Shown in pieces: positions 46,071 to 58,516 of a stretch of 64,000 nt of DNA. The notes below the pieces were generated by a model. It was not told the DNA's origin, did not search any database, and worked only from the letters and a program-made list of their open reading frames with translations. The DNA is taken from NCBI RefSeq assembly GCF_900090045.1, contig NC_041785.1, positions 992,001 to 1,056,000 on the forward strand, in the 5' to 3' direction. The DNA is from Plasmodium malariae. Lineage: Eukaryota > Apicomplexa > Aconoidasida > Haemosporida > Plasmodiidae. The translations under genes and the position numbers were made by a program. Numbering within the stretch: position 1 is the first letter of the stretch; each line of letters begins with the position of its first letter.

Positions 46071-47504
46071 TCACTTCATTTTCTTCTTTTTCCTCTCCTT
46101 ATTACTGTTTTGTACGTTCTGGTTTCTTTCATTCGTTGCGGTCTTCCTACTTGGGTTATAAATTTTCATGCTAGTTAAGAAAAGGTCCCTTAAGCCACAT
46201 TGGGTACATATGTCTGACAGTGTGCTCATACCCTTTGGGTCTATTTCACGCATGGTTTTTGGAAGTACTCGTGCTTCTTCTATATTTTCATATTCATTTA
46301 ATTCAATATCATCCATACCTCTACAATCAAAATGTTTCCATCTCAATTTATTTAAACTATTGATGTAGAAATCTACTTCATCTTTGGGGCCTTCACAAAT
46401 AATAATTCCGGGATAACCTATTTTTGAATATCCTCCAATTTTTAATTCTTTTGCCCACTTAATTATGCATGATCTTTTTACTAAATTAAGTATATGATGT
46501 GAATAGCATAACCTTCGGGCTAATATTTTTTTATGATTGGAAAAGGACATATTATGATAGTATAGAAATGGTAATTTGTCATCTATTATCTGGTTTTGAT
46601 AATTTTGAAAATTTTCGTTACCTTCGTCTTCTTTTATATCACTTGTATTTTCCTGTTCATCTGATAAAGAAGAAATATGCTCAACTACTGCCTCTTTCCT
46701 ATTTTGTATATTTTCGACTAATTCGTTGACTTTATATATAATATTTAAAATACTACTCTCTTGGTCCAAGTAATTTTGAATATCTTTATAAATTTCTTGA
46801 TTAATATAACTATTCATATCAGGTGTGAAATTTTTTACATTTATATTAATTATTAAAAAAGATTTTAAAGGGTAATCCTTTGGTAACTCAAAAGTTAAAT
46901 TTATTATGTTATCTGAAATATTTTCATCATTTAATTGCATATATATTATTGTATCACTTTCTTTATTATTTTCATTTTTTATATTTAATTCTTTATCTCG
47001 AACATAAATCAATTTTAAAGCTTCCAGTTCTTTTCTTTGCAACTCTTCACATTGTAGTAATATTTTTTCTCTTTCTTTTTTGTCCTTTATAACACACTCC
47101 ACAAAAGTTTCATTGTCCTTCTTTCCCTCGTTTGAACTAGTGCCTTTAGTTTTTTTTTCTAAATTTTCCTTCTTCCCCTTAATTTTGCCCCTATGCACTT
47201 CCGCAGATTTGATATTACTTCTATTAATAATACTACTTCTGATATGACTACTTCTGATATTGCTACTTCTGATATTACTACTTCCGATATTACTAATTCC
47301 GATATTACTAATTCCGATATTACTAATTCCGATATTACTAATTCCGATATTACTAATTCCGATATTACTACTTCCGATATTACAACTTCTGATATTATTA
47401 TCTCTAATATTAGTACTACCCACGTTACTACTATTACTGTTACTATTATGTATTTTTACTCCACTCAATTTGTCATGTGTTTTATCTCTTTTGCCTGGTA
47501 ACAT
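46071..47504 (-). CDS. RWD domain and DUF1115 protein (RWDD2-like)
   Basis: Single-exon frame of 477 residues from ATG 47504. After a Ser/Asn/Ile repeat (about 30-95) and a Lys-rich linker comes an RWD domain (about 150-265): ELEALKLIYVRD, then the characteristic FELPKDYPLKSFLIINI. The C-terminal part (about 320-460) matches DUF1115, with WAKELKIGGYSKIGYPG, IICEGPKDEVD and WKHFDCRG. This pairing is that of RWDD2 proteins; a related C-terminal fold occurs in splicing factor Prp3. RWD domains mediate protein binding and relate to the E2 fold but lack a catalytic Cys. The exact function in Plasmodium is unknown. A Lys-rich C-terminal tail (KERKKKK) could be a nuclear signal. Confidence 0.88.
   Translation of the reverse strand: MLPGKRDKTHDKLSGVKIHNSNSNSSNVGSTNIRDNNIRSCNIGSSNIGISNIGISNIGISNIGISNIGISNIGSSNIRSSNIRSSHIRSSIINRSNIKSAEVHRGKIKGKKENLEKKTKGTSSNEGKKDNETFVECVIKDKKEREKILLQCEELQRKELEALKLIYVRDKELNIKNENNKESDTIIYMQLNDENISDNIINLTFELPKDYPLKSFLIININVKNFTPDMNSYINQEIYKDIQNYLDQESSILNIIYKVNELVENIQNRKEAVVEHISSLSDEQENTSDIKEDEGNENFQNYQNQIIDDKLPFLYYHNMSFSNHKKILARRLCYSHHILNLVKRSCIIKWAKELKIGGYSKIGYPGIIICEGPKDEVDFYINSLNKLRWKHFDCRGMDDIELNEYENIEEARVLPKTMREIDPKGMSTLSDICTQCGLRDLFLTSMKIYNPSRKTATNERNQNVQNSNKERKKKKMK
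47215..47400 (-). repeat. 15-bp coding repeat (Ser-Asn-Ile-Gly-Ile)
   Basis: About 12 copies of a tactaattccgatat unit encode SNIGI or SNIRS repeats in the N-terminus of the RWD protein. The centre copies are identical, the outer ones diverged. Confidence 0.9.
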
Positions 47505-48642
47505 AGTATAAAAAAGAATTTATATTAAAACTGAAGTTAAAAAAGGGGGAAAAAATTATGCTACATCTTAATTCTTTTATCTTTGAGCTATTATATTTTT
47601 CATAATATAATTATTAATTTGTCGCAAGGATGAAAAGAATAAAAAAAAATAAAATAAAATAACAGCTAGTTTACATGAACAGTTCATAATTTTGTGCGCA
47701 TCTCCGAAATCTTATTTATTATTGGGTATCTTCGCATTATTATTTATTATTATTTTTTTTTTTAAGTACACTTCATAATCATACATGAAAAAATTTTCCT
47801 TCATTTTCCTATTTGATATTCATTCAATCTGTTAAAAATATGTTTGATAAAAATACAAAAAAAAGAAAATTGTGATATATAATAGTTGCACAAACGGGTG
47901 ATATCACGACTGATTGTACAGGGAACAATGATGTTTCTCAAACATCCGTATTTTGCTTCATTCACTTTAAATATTGTAAAAAATCGTACATATATTTACA
48001 TAGTATAAAAAGGGAAAATACATGTATTACACAAAAAACAGATAAAGGAACAAGAACAAAAATCAGAAATTATATTTGAGTAAATTTATGCAAATATAAC
48101 ATATTATATCATCTGTATGTTTGTTTAATTATTTGAATAATTCTTTTTTACAACTATTTTTTTTTTTTTTTTTTATAGTTAAGAATATCTATGTATGTAA
48201 TTAAAATATGCCTTTATATTGTACTTTCAAGTGAAATATTGAAAAAATAAAGATATATATACCATTTATTTTATATAAGTATATACATAAATTATACACG
48301 AATCTTAAGACGTACATCCTGTCATAATATAATTTAGACTTTGCAACACCTTTAATCATTTGTGTACACGCAATATTCGACAATTAAAAAGCAGATTTAA
48401 AATATTCTTATTTTTGTCTTTTTTGTTCTTTTTATCTTTTTTTTTTGGTTTTTTCTTCAGTAAATTTTTAATTAAAACATTTCTGATAATACGTGCAAAT
48501 GTTACACTTCCAAAAAAGGAAAAAAAAAAAAATACAGGAAAATAATGTTAAATGAAATTAAAAATACAAAAAAAATGTACACATACAGTTGGACAGATCA
48601 ACGAAAAAAAAAATTGGGAAAATTAAAAATGAAAAAACAGCT
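47505..48642. other. intergenic region
   Basis: Promoter of the RWD gene and 3' flank of SF3B5; poly(T) at about 48159-48174. A minus-strand segment at 48300-48383 (containing MIKGVAKSKLYYDRMYVLR) looks codon-like but has no start with borders, so I leave it uncalled. Confidence 0.45.
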
Positions 48643-49389
48643 TTATTGCTTCAATTCCTTTTTTGGCTTGGGAACGACTGGAAGTGACATATTCTAAACA
48701 AAAGAAAAAAAAAAAATTTTTTAACTCATATATGGAACGTAAAATTTTGGAACAAAATAACATAAATAGATGTAATAAGCACATATATGTATTTAAATAT
48801 ATGCATCATGAGTCCTATAATTTACCTGAAGACATCGATATCTTATTTTGGCAATTGGTTCATTTTCTACAATTGCAAAATAAGCCAACCTAAAAAAAAA
48901 AAAAAAAAAAAAAAACAAGTAAATAAAAGCATACATATAAAAAAGATCACTTTTAGAGTAATACGTACATACATCCATGTTTGCATATATATATGTATAC
49001 ATATATTCCCATTAACATTTCACTTTTAAAATACCTTGAATAATGTCCAACATGCGATGCTAAGGTGTCTCTGTGGATATTCGTTAACCATTCCCTAAAA
49101 TGTATAAGGAAAAAAATTTCAGCATAAACATGCATAAATACACAAATACAAAAATACACATATAAATAGATAAATCCATATACAACATACACTTCGAAAG
49201 TAAAGAAAATGTTGCATCATACGTTTATATCATTCTCAATTTATTATCTATGTGTGTAAATATTTATTTTTTTGAGGTTTTTTTAATATCGACGTACCAC
49301 CTAGTTGTATCAGAATGACCTGAGCCTTGATATTTGCTCTGTAGATGTTCCAACTGTGCATGAATATTAAATCTATCAAATGTAGACAT
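48643..49389 (-). CDS. SF3B5: splicing factor 3B subunit 5 (SF3b10), four exons
   Basis: Exons 49298-49389, 49035-49094, 48826-48889 and 48643-48693 join in phase to 88 residues, the usual size (86 in human). The protein follows the family along its length: FNIHAQLEHLQSKYQGSGH, SDTTRWEWLTNIHRDT, then HYSRLAYFAIVENEP and a short Pro/Lys tail (VVPKPKKE). SF3b10 packs against SF3B1 in the SF3b complex of U2 snRNP, which recognises the intron branch site. Junctions split a Trp and an Arg codon (phases 2, 2, 0), and acceptors are TTTTAG-type. The tail differs from that of human, as is usual for this end. Confidence 0.95.
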
Positions 49390-49891
49390 TTTTTTTTTTT
49401 TTTTGTATGTTTTACAAGAAAATTTAGATTCCCTTTTTTTTTTTTTTTTTTTTTTTTTTTGAATAATATGGACCGTAAAATTATAGGGATTTTTTTTTTT
49501 TTTTATTTAAATGTATAAATTATTAATCTACATACATAAAAAAATGTGAAAATTATATTCATTAATATGGTATTTGTATGTAACTTCTTTTCAACTTTAT
49601 TTCATCTCCTTTTCCGTAAACATTATTTTTATATGAGCTCTCATATTTTTAAAAAATGGCTAATACGATATTAACTCTCTTTAAATTTATATCAATCGTA
49701 TAATTTGGAAAGGTACAACATATATATACATAAATTATTTGATAAATAACTAAATAAACATATTACATAATAACATGTGAAAAGTCGGGAATTACCATAT
49801 ATCTCAAGTTTGAGAAAAATTTCCTCTTCTCGTGTTCTTTATAAATTCATGTATTAACTTGGGTAAAAAATGGAATGTAAGGTAAATAAAT

Positions 49892-49927
<36 letters not shown>

Positions 49928-51852
49928 CTGGTGAACTAGCATACATTATTATTGTTATTTTTTACAACGAAAATGATAATTTAACATTGTTACCTTGTGA
50001 ACTGCTATTTTCTGTACATACTAAATACATTAAACATATTTTATACGAGTATATGTACAAAAATAGATAACTAAATATAATTAAATGGTATACTATATTA
50101 ATATTTGTTCCTCTTCGAGTATGTGCCATATAAGTATTATATGTTGTATTTGTTTATAAATTTTTTACGTACTAAATGTACATTTTCTAAAGTTGGTTTT
50201 GTAAAGTTTATTTAATCAATAAAAAATAAATAAAAAAAAAAAAAAAGGAATTATAAAAAAGTTCTCCCATAAATCTATTGGGTGATTTTATTTTTTTCAA
50301 TATAAGTAGAAAAAAAAAGTGCTCGTTTTATTATATTTTATTTTGTTATGTTCTGTTTTGTTTTTGTTTAATTTTTTTTTTTTTTTTTTGCTACTTTTGT
50401 ATAATCACAGAATACCGGTATTCGTTCGTCATTTTTGAAATTAACAGAGTTATATACAACAAGTGTACCATTGGCTCGGCCTCTTCGTTATAACATAAGT
50501 TACTTTGCTTTACTGTATTTCATTTTTTATTATTTTATTTATTTAATATTCCCAAAGTTCTTTATAATTTTTATGCTATATATTAATGTGTGGAAATAAT
50601 ACAACTGATAAGTTTTTTCTCATGTAAAATACGTGCAAGTTTTTTTTCCCAAATATGTTAGTATAAAGAATGTAGTGTGTGCAATGTGTAGTACGATGTG
50701 TATAATATATAGCACACTGAATGGACATACTGGGAAAGCATAGGTTTTAAAGCGTATCAAAAGAGAATTTTCCCCAATTTTTGACTATGTTAAGAATAGT
50801 AATAAAAATATTGAAAACAGTAGAACGTTTATGATCTTAACTGAACGAATGATTACCCCAACAGATATTAAGCACACTTGTGAGTATATATATATGTACA
50901 TATATTCTTAGCGAAAGAGCTTTATACAAAAACAGAGTTGGCAAATCGGCCAAATTGGTTAAATCGGCCAAATTGGTTAAATCGGCCAAATTGGTTAAAT
51001 CAGCCAAATTGGTTAAATCAGCCAAATTGGTTAAATTAGCCAAATTGGTTAAATCAGTCAAATCAGTTAAATCAGTTAAATCAGTCAAATCAGTTAAATC
51101 AGTCAATTCGATTAAATTGGTCAAATAAGTGATTTCATATTTTGAAACTTAAGAAACCATAAAACATTGTTTGAAAATTTTCATCTGTTATATTAAATTT
51201 ATTTGCATTATTAATCGGGGTGAGATCATTACTTTTATATTTTTTCATAAAAATTATAATCTATTTTGATAAAATTAATTTTTATGAAAGTTTATTCTAC
51301 AAAATGAGATAATGAAGCAGCTGCTTGTTACATAGATGATGATGTATTTATATTATTTCTCCTTATATTTTTTGTATCTTTTTATGCACAAAATAGCAAA
51401 GTATACACATCCATGTGTTTATGTTGTTTTCTACAATGCATTATATATGGTTAAGAACACAGTTAAGTTAATATTAATATGTTTCTTATACAAATATGTA
51501 CGTTCTCTTTATGTGAAAAAAAAAAAGAAAAAAAAGATTTTCTAAATGAGAGAGATAGTGGTATTATTATTATTACTATTACTATGGAGGAATAAAAATA
51601 AAAGGCACATTTTATAATGAACTGTTAATAATGAGTGAAATTTTTTTTTTTTGTGTCGTATGTTTTTATGTTATGCACGGGGAACCTTCTCCATACATGT
51701 ATAATATATTTGTATATTTATATATACATATGTATAAATAATTTTTATAAAATTACATAATTGTTGGTACAAACGTGCAAGTTGCTATATATATACACCC
51801 ATACATGTGCAGTTTTGTAAATTCACATGTGCTGAACATTTCATAAGATCAT
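49390..51852. other. intergenic region
   Basis: Poly(T) at about 49435-49460 and 49893-49923, the 18-bp minisatellite at 50.9-51.1 kb and AT-rich sequence. A GC-richer island at 50400-50500 is open on both strands without clear exon borders and is left uncalled. Confidence 0.45.
50943..51124. repeat. 18-bp minisatellite, unit aaatcggccaaattggtt
   Basis: About 10 copies. Left copies carry tcggcc, middle tcagcc, right tcagtcaaatcagtt, a gradient of decay. On the plus strand it encodes repeated KSAKLV in one frame and RPNWLN in another; the minus strand reads TNLADL. No gene is assigned. Confidence 0.9.
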
Positions 51853-52270
51853 ATGAGAAATTTAAAAAATGAACAAACGTTAAAACGGTTAGTATTTTAT
51901 ACTCCTATTTCAGACTACTAACCTGTGTACCTAAATTCGATAAGTTGAAACAAAACATGGAGGCAAAAAAGAGAAGATCGTTTGACGACATATGATTGGT
52001 TAAATGCATTATTTCACTATCAAAAAATAACAGAAGTAATAATAATAGCAAAATGTTTCACAGGTATTCGTCCTTATTAATTGCATACTTAAAAATAAAA
52101 AGGGGTCATCAGGATCATCATTATTATAATCATTACCACTATATATATATGTGCATATATATACGTATACATATATATGTATATATATATATAGGTACGA
52201 TTTACAAAAGTTTGAAATATAATGCCGAAAAGCAGTTCTACGAAATATCAACTTTTCCCGTCTCCTTATA
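51853..52270 (+). CDS. possible spliced small gene, structure unresolved
   Basis: A purine-rich, complex region. A likely internal exon ends at 52062 (reading TTYDWLNALFHYQKITEV, donor GTATTC, phase 1) and joins 52196-52270 (acceptor TATATAG), reading GTIYKSLKYNAEKQFYEIS to TAA. Upstream, ATG 51853 (MRNLKNEQTLKR, donor GTTAGT) could connect, but only through a weak GAG acceptor. An alternative terminal exon beginning LLTCVPKFDKLK overlaps it. The minus strand also allows a phase-consistent pair of exons, so even the strand is not certain; base skew favours plus. No family recognised. Confidence 0.3.
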
Positions 52271-52325
52271 ATGAAACAAATGGATAATACTGCAATTTAA
52301 ATATTTTCTTTAATTTTCTATTATA

Positions 52326-52385
<60 letters not shown>

Positions 52386-53422
52386 AATTTCTTTTACACA
52401 TCAGTACTTATGGGAAAGCTCTTATTTGCACAAATTAAATTTTTTAGAACTAAAATTTATAAGAAGGAACGTAAAAATGTAATAATTTTTCATCATAGCA
52501 TTTCTGTTGGGTTTATATACATATTTACATTTACGTTAATATATATATGAAAATAAAAAGGTAAAACTATTCTTATGTTTATGCCTATATAACCCTAGTT
52601 TTAGTGGTGTACATTAAAAAAAAAAAGGCGGTCTTTTTTTAACATTTGCGCACTTTTTTATTTTACATATAAAAATAGCATAAAAAATACAAACGTAAAA
52701 AAATACGAATTATTTTAACATTTGTTACTTTGTTCCTTTGTAGGTTAAATGCAACTGTCATAATATTTGTCACTGTAGTCAATAATTTTTTTTTTTTTTT
52801 TTCTAATTTTCGTATATTTTTTCATATAAAACAAATTTTCTTATTATACATACTCAAGAAAAGGTTCATACATATTAAAATATGTATATCGTATGATATG
52901 CAGTACGTATATATATATATATATATATATAATAAAATATTTATATATATGTATACATATGTATGTAAATATATGTAAGAAATGTACATATGTAAAAAAT
53001 ATACGCATGTATAATAAACTATTCGTAAAAAAGTGGGTAAGAACAATTTAATTTTTATTTTAAAAATAAAGAAATTAACGCGGTCATTATGCATCAAAAA
53101 TCTACTCACGCAAAAGGATGTTAAATATTTATATATATATATGTATATAATATATGCATATAATATATGTATATTTTATGTATATATCTTTTTTTCTATC
53201 GTTATGCTTTCAACCATAATTTTATTTATATATAATGATTATAATAATACATATCAACATTATTATTATATATCTCTCATAACATATACAAAACGAAATG
53301 TACTTTTTTATTTTATTGTAATTACAATAATTACATCATATCATAAAAATAGCAGATAAAATATAATTCCTTAAAATGTCAATTTTCTCTCTTTTTTTTT
53401 TTTTTTTTGGTCCTCCATATAT

Positions 53423-53455
<33 letters not shown>

Positions 53456-55499
53456 TAAAATTTACGTTACGCCTTTGTTTTTTTTTAATTTTTATGTTTC
53501 AAATATACGCATATAATATTATTATACATAAAAGTATATATAATATATATATATATATATGTATATTTTTCTTTTTTTTTTTTTTTGCAAATGTTCTTAT
53601 TTTCAAGTACAATTTTATTTTTCTTTAAAAAATTTTTACCTTTTATTAATTTATAAATATATATTTATTTTTATTTATATATTTAAATAAATATAAATTA
53701 ATCGCAATTTTCATTTCATTTCAAAATTATCCTGTTTTTATTCTAAATCCATTACATTTTATTTTTTTTTGCATCTCTTATATATTTATTTTGTTAATAT
53801 TTTTATGTAATTTTTCAATTGTACAAATTATTTTTTTTTTTTATTTTAAAATTGTTTATTTTTCATTTTAGCTTATTATATAAAGTAATATTATTTTTAT
53901 ATACATAAATTTATTATATATAAATTTTATATATATATATAATATTACTAAATATATTTGGTATAATATATATATATAGTAATATTACCCCAATTTCATT
54001 TTCTGCTCCTTGTTAAATCCATTTTATGCTGCATTTCTTTTTCTTTTCTTTTTCTTTTCTTTTTTCTTTTTCTTTTTTCTTCTTTTCATTTCTTCTATTA
54101 ATGTTTTCTTATTTGAAGGAAAAATATATTGAGTCACATTAAAAGGGCTAAAATTAAATAAATTAAAAAAAAAAAAAAAAAAAAAAAACACCTTTTATTA
54201 TATTAAATATAATATTTTCCTTTCGATTTGACGTTGTATACTACTTAATAATTTAATTAATAAATAAAAAATTATTATGAACGTATTAACGGATGCTAAA
54301 AAGAGGAGGAATATTATATAATAATAAAATTAAAAAGATACCTTATATAAATTTTATCGTAATAAGGAATAATGTATAATAGAAATATTTAATTTCTCTT
54401 TAGATGCTTTGTAAAAAAAAGGAAGAAAAAACAAACAGAAAAAGTAAAAAAAGCAGAAAAAACGAAATAAACAAAAAAAAAAAAAAAAAAATAGCAGAAA
54501 AAACAAAATAAGCGAAAGTTGTTCTCTTTAAATTCAAAATTAAGAAAATCTCTGTTTTAACATTTTCATAGAGAACAGATTATAATTTAGCTGCTTCATT
54601 ATATATGTATATAATACATATATATTAACGCACGTATATATATATATATATGTATACATATGAGTACACATGGTATAAGTAGATAAAAATATATGTTACA
54701 TGTACTGAGTAATATTATATTTCATTACGTGTGTGTTTTACATTCTACTTTTCACTCTTCGTTTTTCATTCGTTCATGTATATTCACAAATTTATATATA
54801 TATATATATATATATGTTTATTTACTTGACACATATATATTTACACTAATAAGTCCCTTGTATATGTACACAACATAATAAGTATATATTATATATATTT
54901 GTGTACATTGTTATTCATATATATTATCCCTCAATATTAAAGTATATCTCTACTGTTACATAAGTGACTGTTGGTTTAAGTGAAAATATATAAAGAAATA
55001 AATATGAATTAGAATTAACAAACGAAAATTCTAGAATAAACAAAAAGAAAAATTAAAAAAGTATATTATAATAATTTAAAAAAAAAAATTAATGTTAGTA
55101 TTGTGAACACAACACATTTATATGAGGTTTGAATGAAAAAAAATACATTAAAATAAATTTATTGGATTTGCGCACATACATAATTATATATATATATACA
55201 TATATGTGTGTACATATTTCTGAATACAGTTACATCGGTATATATATATATATATATGGGCAAATGTACGTATAGATATATATTTATATATGTATATATA
55301 TATATTTGTGTTGTGTCTGTATGTGCAAATCTCTCTTTTATGTTTAAATGTTACCGTTTTTACTTATTAAAATGTATTGTTAATATGCTTGGAGATAAAA
55401 AAAAATTTCGAGGAGTTGTACATCAGGATAGAATTTGCATTTACTCGAGAACGTAAAAATAATTTTTTTTTTTTTTTCTTTCAGATTGGAAATATGTAG

Positions 55500-55569
<70 letters not shown>
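55500..55569. repeat. 70-base poly(A) tract
   Basis: Uninterrupted A from 55500 to 55569, the longest homopolymer in the window. Its length is likely to vary or to be an assembly estimate. Confidence 0.9.
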
Positions 55570-55574
<5 letters not shown>

Positions 55575-56711
55575 TAATAATAAGTGTGCATTATTATCCT
55601 ATATATATGTATATATATATATAACAAGTAACTGTCATGCAGCATGTATATATAAGCTTCAAATAGCAGAAATTTGTACGAAATAATATAGTATGTGTTG
55701 GATTGATTGTGCATGCATATATGTATGTACGTTTGTATATATAAGTATGTATTGATGTAGGTGCATATGTATTATGTATGTACGTATGTATTCATTTTTC
55801 AATATAAATTTCATACGTGTTTAAAATAGACGGAAACTTCGAATTTTAGGAATACTACAATAGGAAATTACTATTACTAGAATAAAATAAATAAACGTAT
55901 TTTTGTAATTCTGTAATGTTAACTTATGATTTATTCCAACACTATTGAGGTAAGATTTCGTAAAATTATGTATATGTGCAATATCGTATATTCACAGCAT
56001 TGTCATTATTTTCATATGTATGTGCGTTTATGGTCACCTGCATAAATATACACATACAAATACATACAACGCATACATAAATATATATTTATATTTTTAT
56101 ATGTATATCTTCGATGCCCTAATTACACACAAGTTGTGTTTTGTCTTATGTATGAGCCAAATATATAGACTATTGCACACCCTGTACAATATACTCTCTA
56201 TTTGTACAAGAAAACATTTATATGTATATCAGTACATATTAGTCATGTTAATGCATATATACACATTAGTACTTACTCATATTAATATATACTCATATTA
56301 ATATATACTCATATTAATATATACTCATATTAATACATACTCTTATTAGTACATACTCACATTAATACATATATATATATATATATTAACGCATGTACAT
56401 AGTTATACAAATATGTGGGAATGTTGAATGTTTATTTTTAACAGTATTAAATATTGCTTAAACAAGAAGTAATATAAAGAGAAAAGTATATAAATTTTTT
56501 TTATATTTTTAAAATAATGTAAAATTAAATTAAGGAGGTAAAACATAACGAAAGTATACTAAATTAATAGAATTACATATTTTTATTTTTTTTGATAAAC
56601 TGTGTGGAAGAAAATAGAATATAATAGATACTTTTTTGGATGCTTATAAAACTATGAATCGTTTGTACATTCATATGCATATGCATGTTAAACACGTACA
56701 AATGTGCATGC

Positions 56712-56712
<1 letters not shown>

Positions 56713-56769
<57 letters not shown>
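56713..56769. repeat. (TA)n tract of about 57 bp
   Basis: Perfect alternating TA. A similar tract lies at 57339-57384. Typical of Plasmodium intergenic DNA and probably polymorphic. Confidence 0.9.
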
Positions 56770-56772
<3 letters not shown>

Positions 56773-57334
56773 GCGCATAAAATACGAACATGCATTTTGT
56801 TCATCCTTTTTACGTAAGAAAGTATATATGCATATATAAAGTTTACATATAGACGGAAGAACTGATTTGGGTGTATTTTTTGTGTTGTTAGGTAGGTACA
56901 TTTGCATGATATATATACATATGTATGTATATATGTATGCATGTATATTTATATGTATTTATGTATAGATAGATACGTGTTGCGTTTATCCAGTCCATTA
57001 TCTCTGCGTACTTGCACATTTTACATATATTCATTTACGTATGGACAATTTTTCTTATTCGTCCTTTTTCGAATAGTTCTTTTGGTTTATTATGATACTT
57101 TTGCATTATATTGTATATGTATAATTATTAATATATGAATGTGCGCTCGTATGTGTTTTACATATGCATGAATATAAAATACACACAGATGATGTGTATA
57201 TGCTTGTTTTTACTTATTAGCACAAAATTACATTGTTTTATTGTTTAGACAGTCATGAGAAACATATATAACATGTTTTTAAGTATAAGCATATTTTAGT
57301 TTAAATAAAAATTTTTACGTGTTCGCATATGTAA

Positions 57335-57388
<54 letters not shown>

Positions 57389-57758
57389 TTATACATACTT
57401 ATACACATACATTTATACATGTATGCTCATATAAATATTGACTATTTATATGTATACTTTTAAAAGTATTGCGGATACTAATGAATATATCCTTTCTGTA
57501 TATATATGTTTCGCTTTTCTTTTCTTTTTTTTCTTTTTCTTTTTTATTTATTTAATTTTTTTTATTTTCATTTTTTCATTTTAGTTTTTTAAATTTTAGT
57601 ATTTTATTTTTATGAAAATAAGGAGGTGTAAGAAAGATTTTTGAATCATTTCTGTACATTCTTCATGGTGGTTATACTTAAAAGAGGGCTACACATCTAG
57701 TGTTTATATAAATTAAACAGCAGTACACAAATACACGTGTACACAAGCATAAGCACCT

Positions 57759-57793
<35 letters not shown>

Positions 57794-57992
57794 TACCTGC
57801 CTGTGCCCACGTGCACTCATTTGTTATACACATTATCTTACTAATTAAGTAATAATTGAAGGTACAATAGTAAAAAGTATGATCAGCTAAGTCAGTTGCT
57901 TATTTAAAGTTTATTTTTAAAAGGGAATAAAAAGAAAAGAATACGACGCCAATAATTTGATAAGATTACGCACAAAGCTTAGAATAAATCTA

Positions 57993-58023
<31 letters not shown>

Positions 58024-58516
58024 AATATAATATAGTAGAATACAATACAATACAAAAAGAAAGAAGAAAAAAAAGTTATAATATAAATATAATAAGTTAG
58101 ATAATTCAATATGTGCAAAAATAGCATCCTAGCGTAATAGCACTGTTGAAAATGCAGTTGTTTTTGAAAAATTAATATATCTATATATATATAAATATAT
58201 ATAAGATATATAATATATAAATATATATAAGATATATAATATATAAATATATATTATATATATAATATATATTATATATATTTTTTTTTTTTTCGGGGAT
58301 ATAACGGTTAACAGAATTTTTATTTTTATCGCTACGTTTTCTTTTTGAGCGAGCATACTGCACATATATGTATATATGTGTATGGGTATACGTATATATA
58401 TGCACGTGTGTATATATATGTATGAACGTGTAAATATATGTGCACGTGTATGTATACATATATATATACATATGTACCCGTCATAACAAAGTTTACCTTC
58501 ATTTTTCATTTCTGAA

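Larger units (their letters stand above)
52271..58516. other. 6.2-kb low-complexity intergenic region upstream of the FCP1-like gene
   Basis: Dominated by (TA)n (52329-52369, 52911-52931, 56713-56769, 57339-57384), poly(A)/(T), a (tactcatattaata)n short repeat at about 56278-56365 and (atatataagatatataat)n at 58185-58280. Short ATG frames such as 55388-55459 exist, but none has a splice context I trust. It is the longest gap in the window. Confidence 0.5.

Noticed and set aside
48201..48383. Minus-strand frame downstream of SF3B5
   Set aside because: The apparent start is TTG and no exon borders were found. It contains a codon-like piece, but support is insufficient.
50300..50505. GC-richer island open on both strands
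   Set aside because: The minus reading (YNSVNFKNDERIPVF) and the plus reading (ITEYRYSFVIFEINR) look equally good, and neither has a start or a reliable acceptor.
51853..51960. 26-bp intron giving a continuous reading MRNLKNEQTLKR to LLTCVPKFDK
   Set aside because: The intron would be implausibly short despite a GTTAGT donor, a TTTCAG acceptor and matching phase.
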